Positions 21,605 through 30,639 of a stretch of DNA of 33,674 nucleotides are shown piece after piece (positions within the stretch are counted from its first letter, which is position 1; the number at the start of each line of letters is the position of its first letter). The stretch comes from Candidatus Rokuibacteriota bacterium (GTDB lineage: Bacteria; Methylomirabilota; Methylomirabilia; Rokubacteriales; CSP1-6). The translations under genes and the position numbers were made by a program. Location: assembly GCA_003220345.1 (NCBI GenBank), contig QHSC01000012.1:1-33674 (forward strand). Reading direction: 5' to 3'. Under the pieces are notes generated by a model, which was given only the letters and a program-made list of their open reading frames with translations, ran no database searches and had not been told where the DNA came from.

Positions 21605-22705
21605 CTAGCGCTCGACGCGATAACGCTTGAGCGCGTCGGGATCGATCGTGGCGCCGAGGCCGGGCGCTTCCGTGAGGCGGATCACGCCACCTTCGAGGTT
21701 GATCGGATCTCTGACCACGTCGCCGGCCATCTTCAGCGGCCCGACGGCTTCGCACCCCGGCATGACCGCGTCGCACGTCGCGGCCACCGCCGCCTCGGCC
21801 AGCGTGGAGAGGGTGAGGCCGAAGCCGTGGCCGACGACCACACGGAGGCCGGCCGCGGCCGCACACTCGATCATCTGCCGCGTGCGCAGGAGCCCCCCTT
21901 GCTTCATGACCTTGACCTTCACGATGTCCGCGGCTTCGCGGCGGATGATCTCGATCAGCGAGGCTGGCCCCGTGACGCTCTCGTCGGCCATGAGGGGGAT
22001 GTGGATGGCTCGGCGGATCTCGGCAAGGCCGGCGAGATCCGTCCGCACGATCGGCTGCTCGACAAGAGTCAGCGCGTACGGATCGAGCTGCCGGATGAAC
22101 GCCACCGATTCGGCGAGGGCGAGGCTCTCGTTGAAGTCCACCCGGAGGGCCATGCGGTCACCGATCGCCGCGCGAACGGCGGCGACGCGGGCGATGCCCT
22201 CCGGGCCGGCGCCCGATATCTTGATCTTCGCGGTGGCGAACCCGCGGCGCAGCCACCCCGTGGCTTCGCGCGCCGCCTGCTCGGGTGGCACGGTGCCGAT
22301 CCACGCGTTCAGCGTCACCTCGGGGGTCAGGGCGCCGCCGAGCAGTGAATGGACGGGAAGACCGAGCGCCCGGCCCTTCACGTCGAGGAGCGCCATCTCG
22401 ATGGCGGCCTTGGCCTCGAAGCCCTCCGCGGTCTCGCGATCCATGAGGGCGAGCGCGCGGTGCAGGTTGAAGGGATCAGCGCTGATGAGGGCGGGGGCGA
22501 GTCGCGCGACGGCGTCGTGGATGTCGCTCGCGGACACGAGCGAGTAGCCCGGCGTGGGGTCGACGTTGCCCCACCCCTCGCCGCCTTCGTCCGTCGTGAC
22601 GCGCACGAGCACGCTGCGCTGGACGGCGGTCGTTCCGTGCACACCCTGAACGGCGCTCCTGAGCGGAACCTCGACGAGGATCGGCGTGATCGCGGCGACG
22701 CGCAT
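21605..22705 (-). CDS. Enolase-superfamily (mandelate racemase/muconate-lactonising, dipeptide-epimerase-like) enzyme
   Basis: The ATG at 22705 gives 366 residues, normal for the family. The longer open frame upstream is antisense to the amidase and is not used. All catalytic positions of the muconate-lactonising subgroup are visible: Lys160-x-Lys162 (AKIKISG), the three metal ligands Asp190 (VDFNES), Glu216 (LVEQPI) and Asp241 (MADES), and Lys265 (in VKVKVMKQGG). The N-terminal capping domain is present (ITPILVEVPLRSAV). Such enzymes racemise, epimerise, dehydrate or cycloisomerise carboxylates through a Mg-stabilised enolate. The substrate is not assignable. It is the first gene of a two-gene operon and is divergent from the amidase. 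Confidence 0.9.
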   Translation of the reverse strand: MRVAAITPILVEVPLRSAVQGVHGTTAVQRSVLVRVTTDEGGEGWGNVDPTPGYSLVSASDIHDAVARLAPALISADPFNLHRALALMDRETAEGFEAKAAIEMALLDVKGRALGLPVHSLLGGALTPEVTLNAWIGTVPPEQAAREATGWLRRGFATAKIKISGAGPEGIARVAAVRAAIGDRMALRVDFNESLALAESVAFIRQLDPYALTLVEQPIVRTDLAGLAEIRRAIHIPLMADESVTGPASLIEIIRREAADIVKVKVMKQGGLLRTRQMIECAAAAGLRVVVGHGFGLTLSTLAEAAVAATCDAVMPGCEAVGPLKMAGDVVRDPINLEGGVIRLTEAPGLGATIDPDALKRYRVER

Positions 22706-22714
22706 GGCGTGCCG

Positions 22715-22720
22715 AGTATA
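22715..22720 (-). promoter_or_regulatory. Predicted -10 box of the enolase-superfamily operon
   Basis: TATACT on the minus strand (22720-22715) ends only 9 nt before the ATG at 22705, so the mRNA would be nearly leaderless. No -35 match is seen at the expected distance. Confidence 0.4.
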
Positions 22721-22837
22721 CCGTGACGGACGCGAGCCGGCTCGGCACGCTTCGGGCACCGGTGGTAGGATGCGTAGCCATACAGCGCCTCGAGGATTCC
22801 CGCGCTGTCTGCGCCACACCCAGCCAAGGAGGTCCCC

Positions 22838-24442
22838 ATGGCCACCGTCAAGCTTCCCACGCCCTCCGAGCTCGTCGCCGTCGGCAAGCAGCTCGGCATG
22901 AACCTTTCTGACGGCGACGTTGCCTTCTTCCTCGAGACCATGCCCGGCAGCGTGGCGGCCTACGGGCTCCTCGACGGCATGGCAGACAATCTGCCCGCCG
23001 TCCGCTATCCGCGCGCCCCCGGCTATCGCCCCGAGGGCGAGGAGAACAGATACAACGCCTGGTACTACAAGGCCGAGGTCAAGGGGGCCTCGACGGGAAA
23101 GCTCGCGGGCAAGCGCGTTGCCCTCAAGGACAACGTCTGCCTGGCCGGCGTGCCCATGATGAACGGCGCGTCGACGCTCGAGGGCTATGTGCCTGACGTG
23201 GACGCCACCATCGTGACCCGGATCCTCGACGCGGGCGGCACCATCGCCGGCAAGGTCCACTGCGAGTACTTTTGCTTCTCCGGGGGCAGCCATACCAGCG
23301 CCGCGGGCCCCGTTCACAACCCGCGCAAGATGGGGTATTCCGCAGGCGGGTCGTCGTCCGGCAGCGCCGCCGTCGTGGCCGCCGGCGAGGTGCCCATGGC
23401 GATCGGCGGCGATCAGGGCGGCTCGATCCGCATCCCCGCGGCCTACTGCGGGATCTATGGGATGAAGCCGACTCACGGCCTCGTGCCCTACACGGGCGTC
23501 ATGCCCATCGAGCTGACGCTCGATCACACCGGCCCGATGTCGGCGACCGTGGCTGACAACGCGCTCCTGCTCGAGGTGCTCGCCGGCCCCGACGGTCTCG
23601 ATCCACGCCAGGCTGGCGTGAAGGTCGACACCTACACCAAGGCCCTTACCGGCGACGCCACCGCGCTCCGCATCGGCCTCGTCAAGGAGGGCTTCGGGTT
23701 TCCCACCTCGGAGGGTGTCGTCGATGCTCTGGTGCGGAAGGGCGCCGAGCGCTTCAAGGAGCTGGGCGCGAGCGTGGAAGAGGTGTCGATTCCCATGCAC
23801 CTGCTCGGGCCCGCCATCTGGACCCCCATCGCGGTGGAAGGCGCGACCTGGCAGATGATGAACGGCAACGGGTATGGGTTCAACTGGAAGGGGCTCTACG
23901 TGACGAGCCTCATCGACGCTCATGCGGGGTGGCGCGCCCGCGCCGACGAGCTGTCCGACACGCTCAAGGCGACGATTCTCTTCGGACAGTACGTCCTGAA
24001 CAAGCACCGCGGCCACTACTACGCCAAGGCCCAGAACCTCGCCCGCAAGCTCAAGGCGGCCTATGATGCCGCCCTCGACCGGTACGACCTCCTCCTGATG
24101 CCGACGTTACCCATGCGAGCAACGAAGATTCCCGCGCCGGACGCCCCGCGCATGGAGATCATCGCGCGGGCCTTCGAAATGCTGCCCAACACGGCGCCCT
24201 TCGACGTCACCGGCCACCCCGCGCTGACGCTGCCGTGCGGCACGAGCGACGGACTCCCCGCCGGTCTGATGCTCGTCGGGAAGCATTGGGACGAGTCGAC
24301 CATTTACCGGGCCGCCCAGTTGCGAGCCAGACGAGGCGCGAGCGGGCCGGCAGCCCGAGGCGTACGTGGGTGTACGTTGAGGGTTGCCGGCCCGCTCGCA
24401 ACGAAGTATGGCGAAGTAAATTGCCCCTGTGCCACCCCTTGA
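22838..24442 (+). CDS. Amidase-signature family enzyme with an abnormal C-terminal tail
   Basis: AAGGAGG lies 5 bp before the ATG at 22838. The product (534 residues) hydrolyses amide bonds in the cytoplasm. Ser-cisSer-Lys triad residues are visible: Lys97 (ALKDNVC), Ser172 (AGGSSSGSAA) and Ser196 (GGDQGGSIRIPAA), at almost the spacing of the nitrile-degrading Rhodococcus amidase. The specificity region has a Trp/Gln-rich helix (WTPIAVEGATWQMM). The homologous sequence ends at DESTIYRAAQ (about 24319). After it, 40 residues of unrelated Arg/Gly/Ala-rich sequence are encoded by a palindromic repeat. The last residues of the family are therefore replaced. The enzyme may still work because the catalytic core is complete. 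It is transcribed away from the enolase-superfamily gene. Confidence 0.9.
   Translation: MATVKLPTPSELVAVGKQLGMNLSDGDVAFFLETMPGSVAAYGLLDGMADNLPAVRYPRAPGYRPEGEENRYNAWYYKAEVKGASTGKLAGKRVALKDNVCLAGVPMMNGASTLEGYVPDVDATIVTRILDAGGTIAGKVHCEYFCFSGGSHTSAAGPVHNPRKMGYSAGGSSSGSAAVVAAGEVPMAIGGDQGGSIRIPAAYCGIYGMKPTHGLVPYTGVMPIELTLDHTGPMSATVADNALLLEVLAGPDGLDPRQAGVKVDTYTKALTGDATALRIGLVKEGFGFPTSEGVVDALVRKGAERFKELGASVEEVSIPMHLLGPAIWTPIAVEGATWQMMNGNGYGFNWKGLYVTSLIDAHAGWRARADELSDTLKATILFGQYVLNKHRGHYYAKAQNLARKLKAAYDAALDRYDLLLMPTLPMRATKIPAPDAPRMEIIARAFEMLPNTAPFDVTGHPALTLPCGTSDGLPAGLMLVGKHWDESTIYRAAQLRARRGASGPAARGVRGCTLRVAGPLATKYGEVNCPCATP
24338..24399. repeat. Palindromic REP-like element at the amidase 3' end
   Basis: Left arm 24338-24356 and right arm 24381-24399 pair at 18 of 19 positions (GCGAGCGGGCCGGCAGCCC against the inverse of GGGTTGCCGGCCCGCTCGC). 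Inside is a nested 5-bp stem, CGTAC (24361-24365) with GTACG (24372-24376). The flanks (24320-24337 and 24400-24420) show weaker complementarity, so the full element is probably about 100 bp. It forms the last ~40 codons of the amidase. Confidence 0.75.
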
Positions 24443-24467
24443 CGGTTCCGGAGTCCATGGATAGCAT
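24439..24467 (+). promoter_or_regulatory. Predicted sigma-70 promoter of the hyu-liv operon
   Basis: TTGACG (24439-24444), a 17-bp spacer and TAGCAT (24462-24467) match the -35/-10 consensus at 5/6 and 4/6 positions. The -35 overlaps the amidase stop. The predicted transcript start is about 40 nt before the hyuA GTG. Confidence 0.55.
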
Positions 24468-24512
24468 GGCGCGTGATCATCGAACCGCGCGTGGTGCGTT
24501 GGAGTGTCCGCA

Positions 24513-26479
24513 GTGCCCAGACAGGCGGCTGACGGCGTGGGACGCTACCGCCTCGGCATCGACATCGGCGGCACGTTCACCGACTTCAGTCTCCTGGACG
24601 AGGTGACGGGCGAGCTCTCGAGCTTCAAGTCCCCGACCGTGCCCGACGATCCCGGCCGCGGCGTGCTCGACGGCCTCCGCGCCCTCGTGACCGAGCGGGG
24701 CTTCGACCTCCAGGCCATCGACTACCTGGTCCATGGCACGACGATCGCCATCAACACCGTCATCCAGCGCAACGGCGCCTCGCTGGGGCTCCTGGTCACC
24801 GCGGGCTTCGGTGACCTGCTCGAGATCCAGCGGCTCCGGCTCGCCAGCCCGGTGAACTTCACGGCGACGCGCCCGCTCCCCCTCATCCCGCGCTACCGCG
24901 TGGGTGAGGTGACCGAGCGCATCCTGAGCGACGGCACCGTCGACACCGCGCTCGACCGCGAGGAGCTCCTCCGTGAGGCGACGCGCCTCGTCGAGCGGGA
25001 GGGCGCCGAGGCCCTCGTCGTCTCGTTCGTCAACGCGTACCGGACGCCCGCCCACGAGGCGGAGGCGCGCAAGGTGCTGGCGGAGCGCTTCCCCGGGCTC
25101 CACGTCACCTGCTCGCACGAGGTCTGGCCCCAGATCCGCGAGTACGAGCGCACGATGGTGGCGATCATGAGCGCGTACGTGCGGCCCCGCGTGGACCAGT
25201 ACCTGGGGCAGCTCGAGCGGGAGCTGGGCGGGGTGGGCGTGCGCGTGCCGCTGTACATCACGAAGTCGAACGGCGGCGTGACGACCGCCCGCGATGCGCG
25301 TCAGGCCACGGCGGAGACGATGCTCTCGGGCCCCGCCTCGGGGGTCATCGGCGCCACGTCCGTCTGCGTTCGGGCGGGATACCGAGACCTGATCACCTTC
25401 GACATGGGCGGCACCAGCGCGGATATCGCGCTGGTGCGCGATGGCCGGCCCGTGTACTCGACCGACGAGACCGTCGGCGACTTTCCGATCGTCATTCCTG
25501 TCGTCGGCGTGTCGTCGATCGGAGCAGGCGGAGGCTCGATCGCCTGGCTCGATCCTGTCGGAGTCCTGAAGGTCGGCCCGCGCAGCGCGGGTGCCGATCC
25601 CGGGCCGGCCTGCTACGGTCGCGGCGCCACCGAGCCGGCGCTGTCCGACGCCTTCCTCCTGTGCGGGTTCCTCAACCCCGACAACTTCGTCGGGGGGCGG
25701 CTCCGGCTCCATCCCGACAGGTCCGCCCTCGCCATGCGGCCGCTCGGCGAGGCCCTCGGCCTCGATCTGGACGCGACGGCCGAGGCGGTGATCGAGGTCG
25801 CCACCGCGAACATGTACGCGGCCTTCTCGAACGTGCTCGCCCGTCACGGGCTCGACCCGCGCGACTTCGCCCTGGTCGCCTTCGGGGGCGCCGGTCCCAT
25901 CGAGGCTACGTGAAGACCATTCACCGGAAGCTCTCGGCGACCTCGGGCAAGCTGCTTGCCGCCGAGTGCGCGGAGCTGTCCGTGCGCGCGAAGCGCTGGC
26001 TCGGCGAGGAGGCGCCCGCCGTCTCGGACAGCACGATCGCCCACAGCGCCGACCTCCGCTACGTGGGCCAGGCGTTCCAGATCGAGGTGCCGATCGACCC
26101 CGCGTGGCTCGAGGAACCCGACACGGGCAGGCTGCGCGCCGCCTTCCACGATCGCCACGAGCGCCTGTACGCCCACGCCGACCGCGCCGCCGACGTGGAG
26201 CTGATCGACCTGCGCGCGACGATCACCGGCGCCACGCCGAAGCCCGAGCTCAAGGCGGTGCCGACCGGGCGCGGTCCGGCGACCCCGGCGGGGAGACGCC
26301 CCATTCACTACCGGAAGCAGCGATACGACGCCGCCGTGTACAACCGGCGCGACCTCCTCGCCGGCCAGCACATCGATGGCCCGGCCGTCATTGAACAGGA
26401 AGATACGACGACCCTGGTGCCGGCGGGTTTCCGCGGGTCCGTCGACGCGTTCGGCAACCTCGTGATCGAGAGACGGTGA
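24513..26479 (+). pseudogene. hyuA: Hydantoinase/oxoprolinase subunit A (HyuA), frameshifted by an internal deletion
   Basis: The chosen GTG at 24513 has GGAG 8 bp upstream; a GTG at 24504 is also in frame. Frame 1 encodes the N-terminal part: GRYRLGIDIGGTFTDFSLLD (phosphate loop), VHGTTIAINTVIQRNGASLG, ITFDMGGTSADIALV, GAGGGSIAWLD and RSAGADPGPACYGRG. It reaches LVAFGGAGPIEAT and stops at 25913. The remaining C-terminal part follows in another frame as YVKTIHRKLSATSG..., then LRYVGQAFQIEVPI, DGPAVIEQEDTTTLVP and GNLVIERR at 26479. Relatives have about 35-40 residues between GGAGP.EAT and D-YVKTIHRKL; this block is absent, and the frames meet near 25900-25908. The family is an ATP-dependent cyclic amide hydrolase partner of HyuB. 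As written, the gene is split and probably inactive. Confidence 0.88.
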
Positions 26480-28467
26480 CCGTGGCCATCGATCGGGTGA
26501 CCCTCGAGGTCCTGCGCAATCACTACCAGGCGGTGGTGGAGGACATGGCGCGGATCATGGAGCGCACCGCCTACACGACCTTCGTGAAGGAGACGGCGGA
26601 CTTCTCGACCGGGCTCGTGTCCAGCGGCGGGGAGTACGTCGCGTATCCCTGGAACCTGGGCGCCTCGTCGTATCTCGGGCTCAACATGGCCCACACCCTC
26701 GCCTATTTCGACCACTACGACGAGGGCGACATCGTCATCTGCAACGACGCCTACCTGTCGGGGCCGCTCTGCACGCATCTGCCGGACATCCACATCCTCC
26801 GTCCGATCTTCCACGCGGGGCGCATCATCTGCTGGGGCTACGCCTTTGTTCATTCGTCCGACATCGGGGGGGCGGTGCCGGCGAGCGTGTGGCCGCGGGC
26901 GACCGAGATCTTCCAGGAAGGGCTGCGGCTCCGGCCCACCAAGCTCTTCCGGGCCGGCGTCCTCCAGGAGGACGTCAAGAACCTGATCTCGGACAACTGC
27001 CGCATTCCCGAGGTCAACTGGGGCGACATCAAGGCGATGGTGGCGGCGGTCAGCTCGTGCGACCGGCGCATCCAGGAGATGATCGGCAAGTTCGGTCTCG
27101 CCACGGTGGTCGAGGGGATCGACGCGGTTCTCGACTACGCGGAGCAGCGGGCGCGGGCGGCGATCCGGAAGATCCCCGACGGCACGTACCGGTTCACCGA
27201 GTACATGGAGGACGACCTCCGCTCGGAGGTGCCGATCCGCATCGAGGTTGCGCTGACCATCGAGGGCGACACGATCCATCTCGATTTCACGGGCACCGAT
27301 CCCCAGGTGAGCTCGGCCCTCAACATCGCGAGCCACGGAGTGACGCACCCCTTCCTGTGCCAGGCGATCAACGCCTACCTCGTCACCGAGGACCCGGGAA
27401 TCCCCAAGGCCTCGAGTATCCTGCGCCCGGTGCGGGTGACGGCGCCGCCCGGCTGTCTCGTCAACGCGCTCTTTCCGTCGCCGATCGGCGTGCGCTACGG
27501 GACCGTGCTGAGAGTCTTCGACGCGGTCCTCGGCGCGCTCGCCCAGGCCCTCCCCGGCCGCGTGCCCGCCGCGCCGGCGGGCGGCATCTCGCCCGTCGTC
27601 GCCTCGGTCCTGGACCTCATGACCGGCCAGCGTCAGGTCCAGGTCGTCGAGCCCATGCTGGGCGGAGGTGGGGGCCGCCCCGAGATGGACGGGATCAGCG
27701 GCGCCGATTCCACCGCGGGCTTCCTCCGGAACACGCCGGTCGAGAGCATCGAGGCTGAAGTGCCGATCGTCATGCGCCGCTATCATCTGATCCCCGACAC
27801 GGGCGGAGCGGGAGAGTATCGCGGCGGCCTCGCCGTCCGGCTCGACTTCCAGGTGTTTCACCCACACGCCATCGTGACGGCGCGCGGGATGGAGCGATGC
27901 CGCCTGGAGCCGTGGGGCGTGGCCGGCGGCCGCGCGGGCACGTCGGGAAGCTGCGTGGTCAACCGCGGGACACCGAGAGCGCGCGACATCGGCAAGGTCG
28001 ACGTGCTGCACCTCGAGCCCGGCGACGTCGTCAGCTTCTTCTCGCCGAGCGGGGGCGGCCACGGCGATCCGCGCCGTCGGGATCCGGTGGCGGTGCAGAA
28101 TGACGTGCGCGCGGGGTTCCTCAGCGTCGAGCGGGCCCGCGCCGCGTACGGGGTGGCGCTGGTGGGCGGTCAGGTCGATGCGAAGGCCACCGCGGGCTTG
28201 CGCGCGGCCATGCCCGCCCCGCCCAACGGGGGATTCGACTTCGGCGAGCGCCGGGCCGAGATGGAGCGTCGCTGGCCACTGGCGATCCAGGATGCCGCGT
28301 TCCGGGTCCTCGAGAGCGTCCCGGCGGCCGTGCGCGACTGGGGCAAGCACCAGATCTACGAGCGGATCCGGGAGATCGCAGCCGCGCGCCCGCCCACCAC
28401 GGCCGACGTGGACGAAGCCTGGGCCGACATCAGGGGGCGCTTGGCGCGCGCGCTGGGGGAGAGTTGA
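26476..28467 (+). CDS. hyuB: Hydantoinase/oxoprolinase subunit B (HyuB)
   Basis: This 663-residue protein starts at GTG 26476 overlapping the hyuA stop (GTGA); a GTG at 26482 is an alternative. It opens with VTLEVLRNHYQAVVEDMARIMERTAYTTFVKE, the family start, and continues with DEGDIVICNDAYLSGPLCTHLPD, HLDFTGTDPQVSSALNIA, GGISPVVAS, GGRPEMDGI, PDTGGAGEYRGGLA and SGGGHGDP. HyuB is the second subunit of N-methylhydantoinase, oxoprolinase and acetone carboxylase-like complexes. Compared with many HyuB proteins (about 510-590) it has an extra ~90-residue C-terminal region (DVRAGFLSVERARAAYG and after). No deletion was noticed. It depends on HyuA for activity, so the break in hyuA raises the question of a second HyuA (33602). 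Confidence 0.9.
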   Translation: MTVAIDRVTLEVLRNHYQAVVEDMARIMERTAYTTFVKETADFSTGLVSSGGEYVAYPWNLGASSYLGLNMAHTLAYFDHYDEGDIVICNDAYLSGPLCTHLPDIHILRPIFHAGRIICWGYAFVHSSDIGGAVPASVWPRATEIFQEGLRLRPTKLFRAGVLQEDVKNLISDNCRIPEVNWGDIKAMVAAVSSCDRRIQEMIGKFGLATVVEGIDAVLDYAEQRARAAIRKIPDGTYRFTEYMEDDLRSEVPIRIEVALTIEGDTIHLDFTGTDPQVSSALNIASHGVTHPFLCQAINAYLVTEDPGIPKASSILRPVRVTAPPGCLVNALFPSPIGVRYGTVLRVFDAVLGALAQALPGRVPAAPAGGISPVVASVLDLMTGQRQVQVVEPMLGGGGGRPEMDGISGADSTAGFLRNTPVESIEAEVPIVMRRYHLIPDTGGAGEYRGGLAVRLDFQVFHPHAIVTARGMERCRLEPWGVAGGRAGTSGSCVVNRGTPRARDIGKVDVLHLEPGDVVSFFSPSGGGHGDPRRRDPVAVQNDVRAGFLSVERARAAYGVALVGGQVDAKATAGLRAAMPAPPNGGFDFGERRAEMERRWPLAIQDAAFRVLESVPAAVRDWGKHQIYERIREIAAARPPTTADVDEAWADIRGRLARALGES

Positions 28468-28517
28468 TGCACGACTGGATTCGCGATATCGACGAGGCCA
28501 TCCTTCCGCGGAGGTGA
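28467..28517 (+). CDS. Tiny open frame between hyuB and livK
   Basis: An ATG overlapping the hyuB stop (ATGA at 28464-28470) opens a 16-codon frame (MHDWIRDIDEAILPRR) that ends 2 bp before the livK ATG. Coupled spacing is the only evidence, and it may be non-functional. Confidence 0.2.
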   Translation: MHDWIRDIDEAILPRR

Positions 28518-28519
28518 AC

Positions 28520-29725
28520 ATGAAGACGTGGAACCACCGCTTCACCGCACTCGGACTCGCCCTGCTGCTCTCGACCCTCGGGTCGATCACGGCCCGCGCC
28601 GACAGCACGCAGGGGATCACCGACACCACCATCAGGATCGGGAACATGGGGCCGTACACGGGCGACGCCTCGAGCTTCAGCGCGCTCAACTACGGACCCA
28701 TGGCCTACTTCCGCTACATCAACAGCCAGGGCGGCATCCACGGGCGAAAGTTCGAGATGGTCACCGCCGACGACGCGTGCAAGGAGACCACGGGCATCGC
28801 TGCGGCCAAGAAGCTCATCTACCAGGACAAGGTGTTCATGGTCCTGGTCACGCCGTGCAGCGGTGTGGCCATGGCCATCAAGCCGACGCTCCTGGAGGAC
28901 GGGCTGCCGTGGATCGGCGTCTCCGCCAATCCGAAGCTGACCACGCCCACCGTGCCCAACATGTTCCACGTCACCTACACGGGCGTCTACTCCGGCCGGG
29001 CCATGGCCGGGTTCGCGCTCTCCAAGCCCAACACCAAGAAGGTCGTCCTCGTGGCCCACACCAACGACTGGGCCCGCGGCTACTGCGATCCCGCCACCGA
29101 GCTCATGAAGGAGAAGGGCGTCGAGCCGGTGATGAACCTCGCCCTCGAGCGGGGCTCGACCGACGCCACCGCCCAGGCGCTCCGCATCAAGGCCGCCAAC
29201 GCCGACTTCGTGCTCGGCTGCCTGTACGAGGCGGAGCTGGCCATCCTCCTGCGCGATCTCCACAAGTACAGCATCTCCGTGCCCGTCATCGGCGCCCTCG
29301 GGGCCGACTTCGAGAGCACCCACAAGCGGGTGAACAATCCGGCCGCCGTCAAGAACTTCTACCTCCCGTACCAGTTCAAGGCGCCCATGGGCAGCCCCAC
29401 CATGAAGAAGTGGGAAGAGATGTTCGTGAAGTTCCTGGAGAAGAGCGAGCTGCCCGAGAACGGCGTCCCCACGAACTTCTACTACTTCGGGCTTCCCCCC
29501 GCCATCGCCACCGTGGAGGCCTTCCGCCGGGCCGGCCCCCAGCCCACCCGAGAAAAGTTCATCGCGGCCATGGAGACCCTGAAGGACTTCGATACCGGCG
29601 TGCTCGCCGACAAGGTCACCATCAACCGCGACAACCACGTCGGCGTGCACGTCATGTACGCGGTGGGGCTGAACGAGCAGGGCAAGCAGACCGTGTTCAC
29701 GGCGTGGGGGAAGCCGCTCCAGTGA
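28520..29725 (+). CDS. livK: Branched-chain amino acid-type ABC transporter substrate-binding protein
   Basis: This 401-residue protein starts at ATG 28520, preceded by GGAGGTG. A signal peptide (FTALGLALLLSTLGSITARA) leads into ITDTTIRIGNMGPYTGDASSFSAL, the start of Peripla_BP_6 proteins. Ligand-region landmarks include YFRYINSQGGIHGRKFEMVT, CKETTGIAAAKKLIYQDKVFMV and FALSKPNTKKVVLVAHTND; the C-terminal lobe is FAVT-like with LKDFDTGVLADKVT and NRDNHVGVHVMYAV. The usual ligands are amino acids, amides, urea or aromatic acids. Its place after hyuAB suggests a hydantoin, amide or oxoproline-related ligand. It is a full-length, intact SBP, in contrast to the two other SBP genes here. Confidence 0.92.
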   Translation: MKTWNHRFTALGLALLLSTLGSITARADSTQGITDTTIRIGNMGPYTGDASSFSALNYGPMAYFRYINSQGGIHGRKFEMVTADDACKETTGIAAAKKLIYQDKVFMVLVTPCSGVAMAIKPTLLEDGLPWIGVSANPKLTTPTVPNMFHVTYTGVYSGRAMAGFALSKPNTKKVVLVAHTNDWARGYCDPATELMKEKGVEPVMNLALERGSTDATAQALRIKAANADFVLGCLYEAELAILLRDLHKYSISVPVIGALGADFESTHKRVNNPAAVKNFYLPYQFKAPMGSPTMKKWEEMFVKFLEKSELPENGVPTNFYYFGLPPAIATVEAFRRAGPQPTREKFIAAMETLKDFDTGVLADKVTINRDNHVGVHVMYAVGLNEQGKQTVFTAWGKPLQ

Positions 29726-29761
29726 GAGAGTCGCGAGAGGGCTGAGCCCGCTCGCATCGCC

Positions 29762-30631
29762 GTGCTCGCCCAGCTCGTCGTGAGCGGTATCGCCCAGGGC
29801 GTGCTCTACGCCCTCGTGGCGCTGTCCATGACCATGCTCTACCGGGCCACCACCGTCGTGAACTTCGGCCACGGGGACCTGGTCATGGGCGGCGCCTTCG
29901 CCGTGTACGTCTTCGTCGTCTACCTGCGTCTGCCCTACCTTGCCGGGGCCCTGATCGCCCTCGCGGTGCTGTTCGGCGTGGGGGTGGCGATCCACCAGGG
30001 GCTCATGCGACGCATCATGACCGGGCCGCACCTCGCCATCGCCATGATGGCCCTGGCCGTGGGCTACGCGCTCCGCGGGGGAGCGCGCATGCTGTGGGGG
30101 CGCGAGGTGCTGCCCTTCCCGCGGATCTTCCCCGACCGGGCCTGGGCCATCGGTGACGTCGTGGTCACGAGCGACAACGTGATCGTCTCCGGCACCGTCC
30201 TGGGCCTCATGGCCGTGCTCGTCGTCCTGTTCAACGTCACGCGCATCGGCCGTCTCCTCCAGGCCGTCTTCCAGAGTCAGCGCGGCGCCGCGCTGATCGG
30301 GCTGAACGTCGATGGCGTGCACCGTCTCGTCTGGGGGGCCGCTGCCGCCCTCGCTGCCCTCGGGGGCGTGCTGCTGGCGCCGATCACGCTCCTGTACCCG
30401 GACATGGGCGTCTGGGTCCTCGTCCGTGGATTCGCGGCCATGACGCTCGGCGGCTTCGGCTCGCTTCCCGGCGCCGTGCTCGGCGGCCTGATCCTGGGCG
30501 TGATGGAGCTGGTGCTCGGCGCGTACCTGTCGACCGCCTTCATCGACATCTCCGCGTACGTCATCGTGATCGCCGTCCTCCTCCTTCGTCCCGACGGGCT
30601 CTTCGGCCGGCAAGTGGTCGTCCGGGTCTGA
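29762..30631 (+). CDS. livH: Branched-chain amino acid-type ABC transporter permease LivH
   Basis: The GTG at 29762 gives a 289-residue polytopic permease. It shows the LivH opening VVSGIAQGVLYALVALSMTMLYRATTVVNFGHGDLVMGGAF (in parts, with the conserved NFGHGDLVM), the ATPase-contact loop LNVDGVHRLVWGAAAALAALGG, and AMTLGGFGSLPGAVLGGLILG near the end, all signature regions of the BPD_transp_2 family. The length is normal. The gap after livK is 36 bp, and livM follows after 8 bp. It pairs with LivM as the membrane channel. Confidence 0.93.
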   Translation: MLAQLVVSGIAQGVLYALVALSMTMLYRATTVVNFGHGDLVMGGAFAVYVFVVYLRLPYLAGALIALAVLFGVGVAIHQGLMRRIMTGPHLAIAMMALAVGYALRGGARMLWGREVLPFPRIFPDRAWAIGDVVVTSDNVIVSGTVLGLMAVLVVLFNVTRIGRLLQAVFQSQRGAALIGLNVDGVHRLVWGAAAALAALGGVLLAPITLLYPDMGVWVLVRGFAAMTLGGFGSLPGAVLGGLILGVMELVLGAYLSTAFIDISAYVIVIAVLLLRPDGLFGRQVVVRV

Positions 30632-30639
30632 CCAGCCCG

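Noticed and set aside
22706-24016. Upstream extension of the enolase-superfamily frame to 803 codons
   Set aside because: The extra ~437 residues are antisense to the amidase and lack motifs; the ATG at 22705 gives the normal family length.
26308-28689. 793-codon minus-strand frame opposite hyuB
   Set aside because: Antisense shadow with Arg/His/Asp-rich composition; hyuB on the other strand is clearly real.
28430-30613. 727-codon minus-strand frame opposite livK-livH
   Set aside because: Antisense shadow; highly charged repetitive composition with no recognisable domain.
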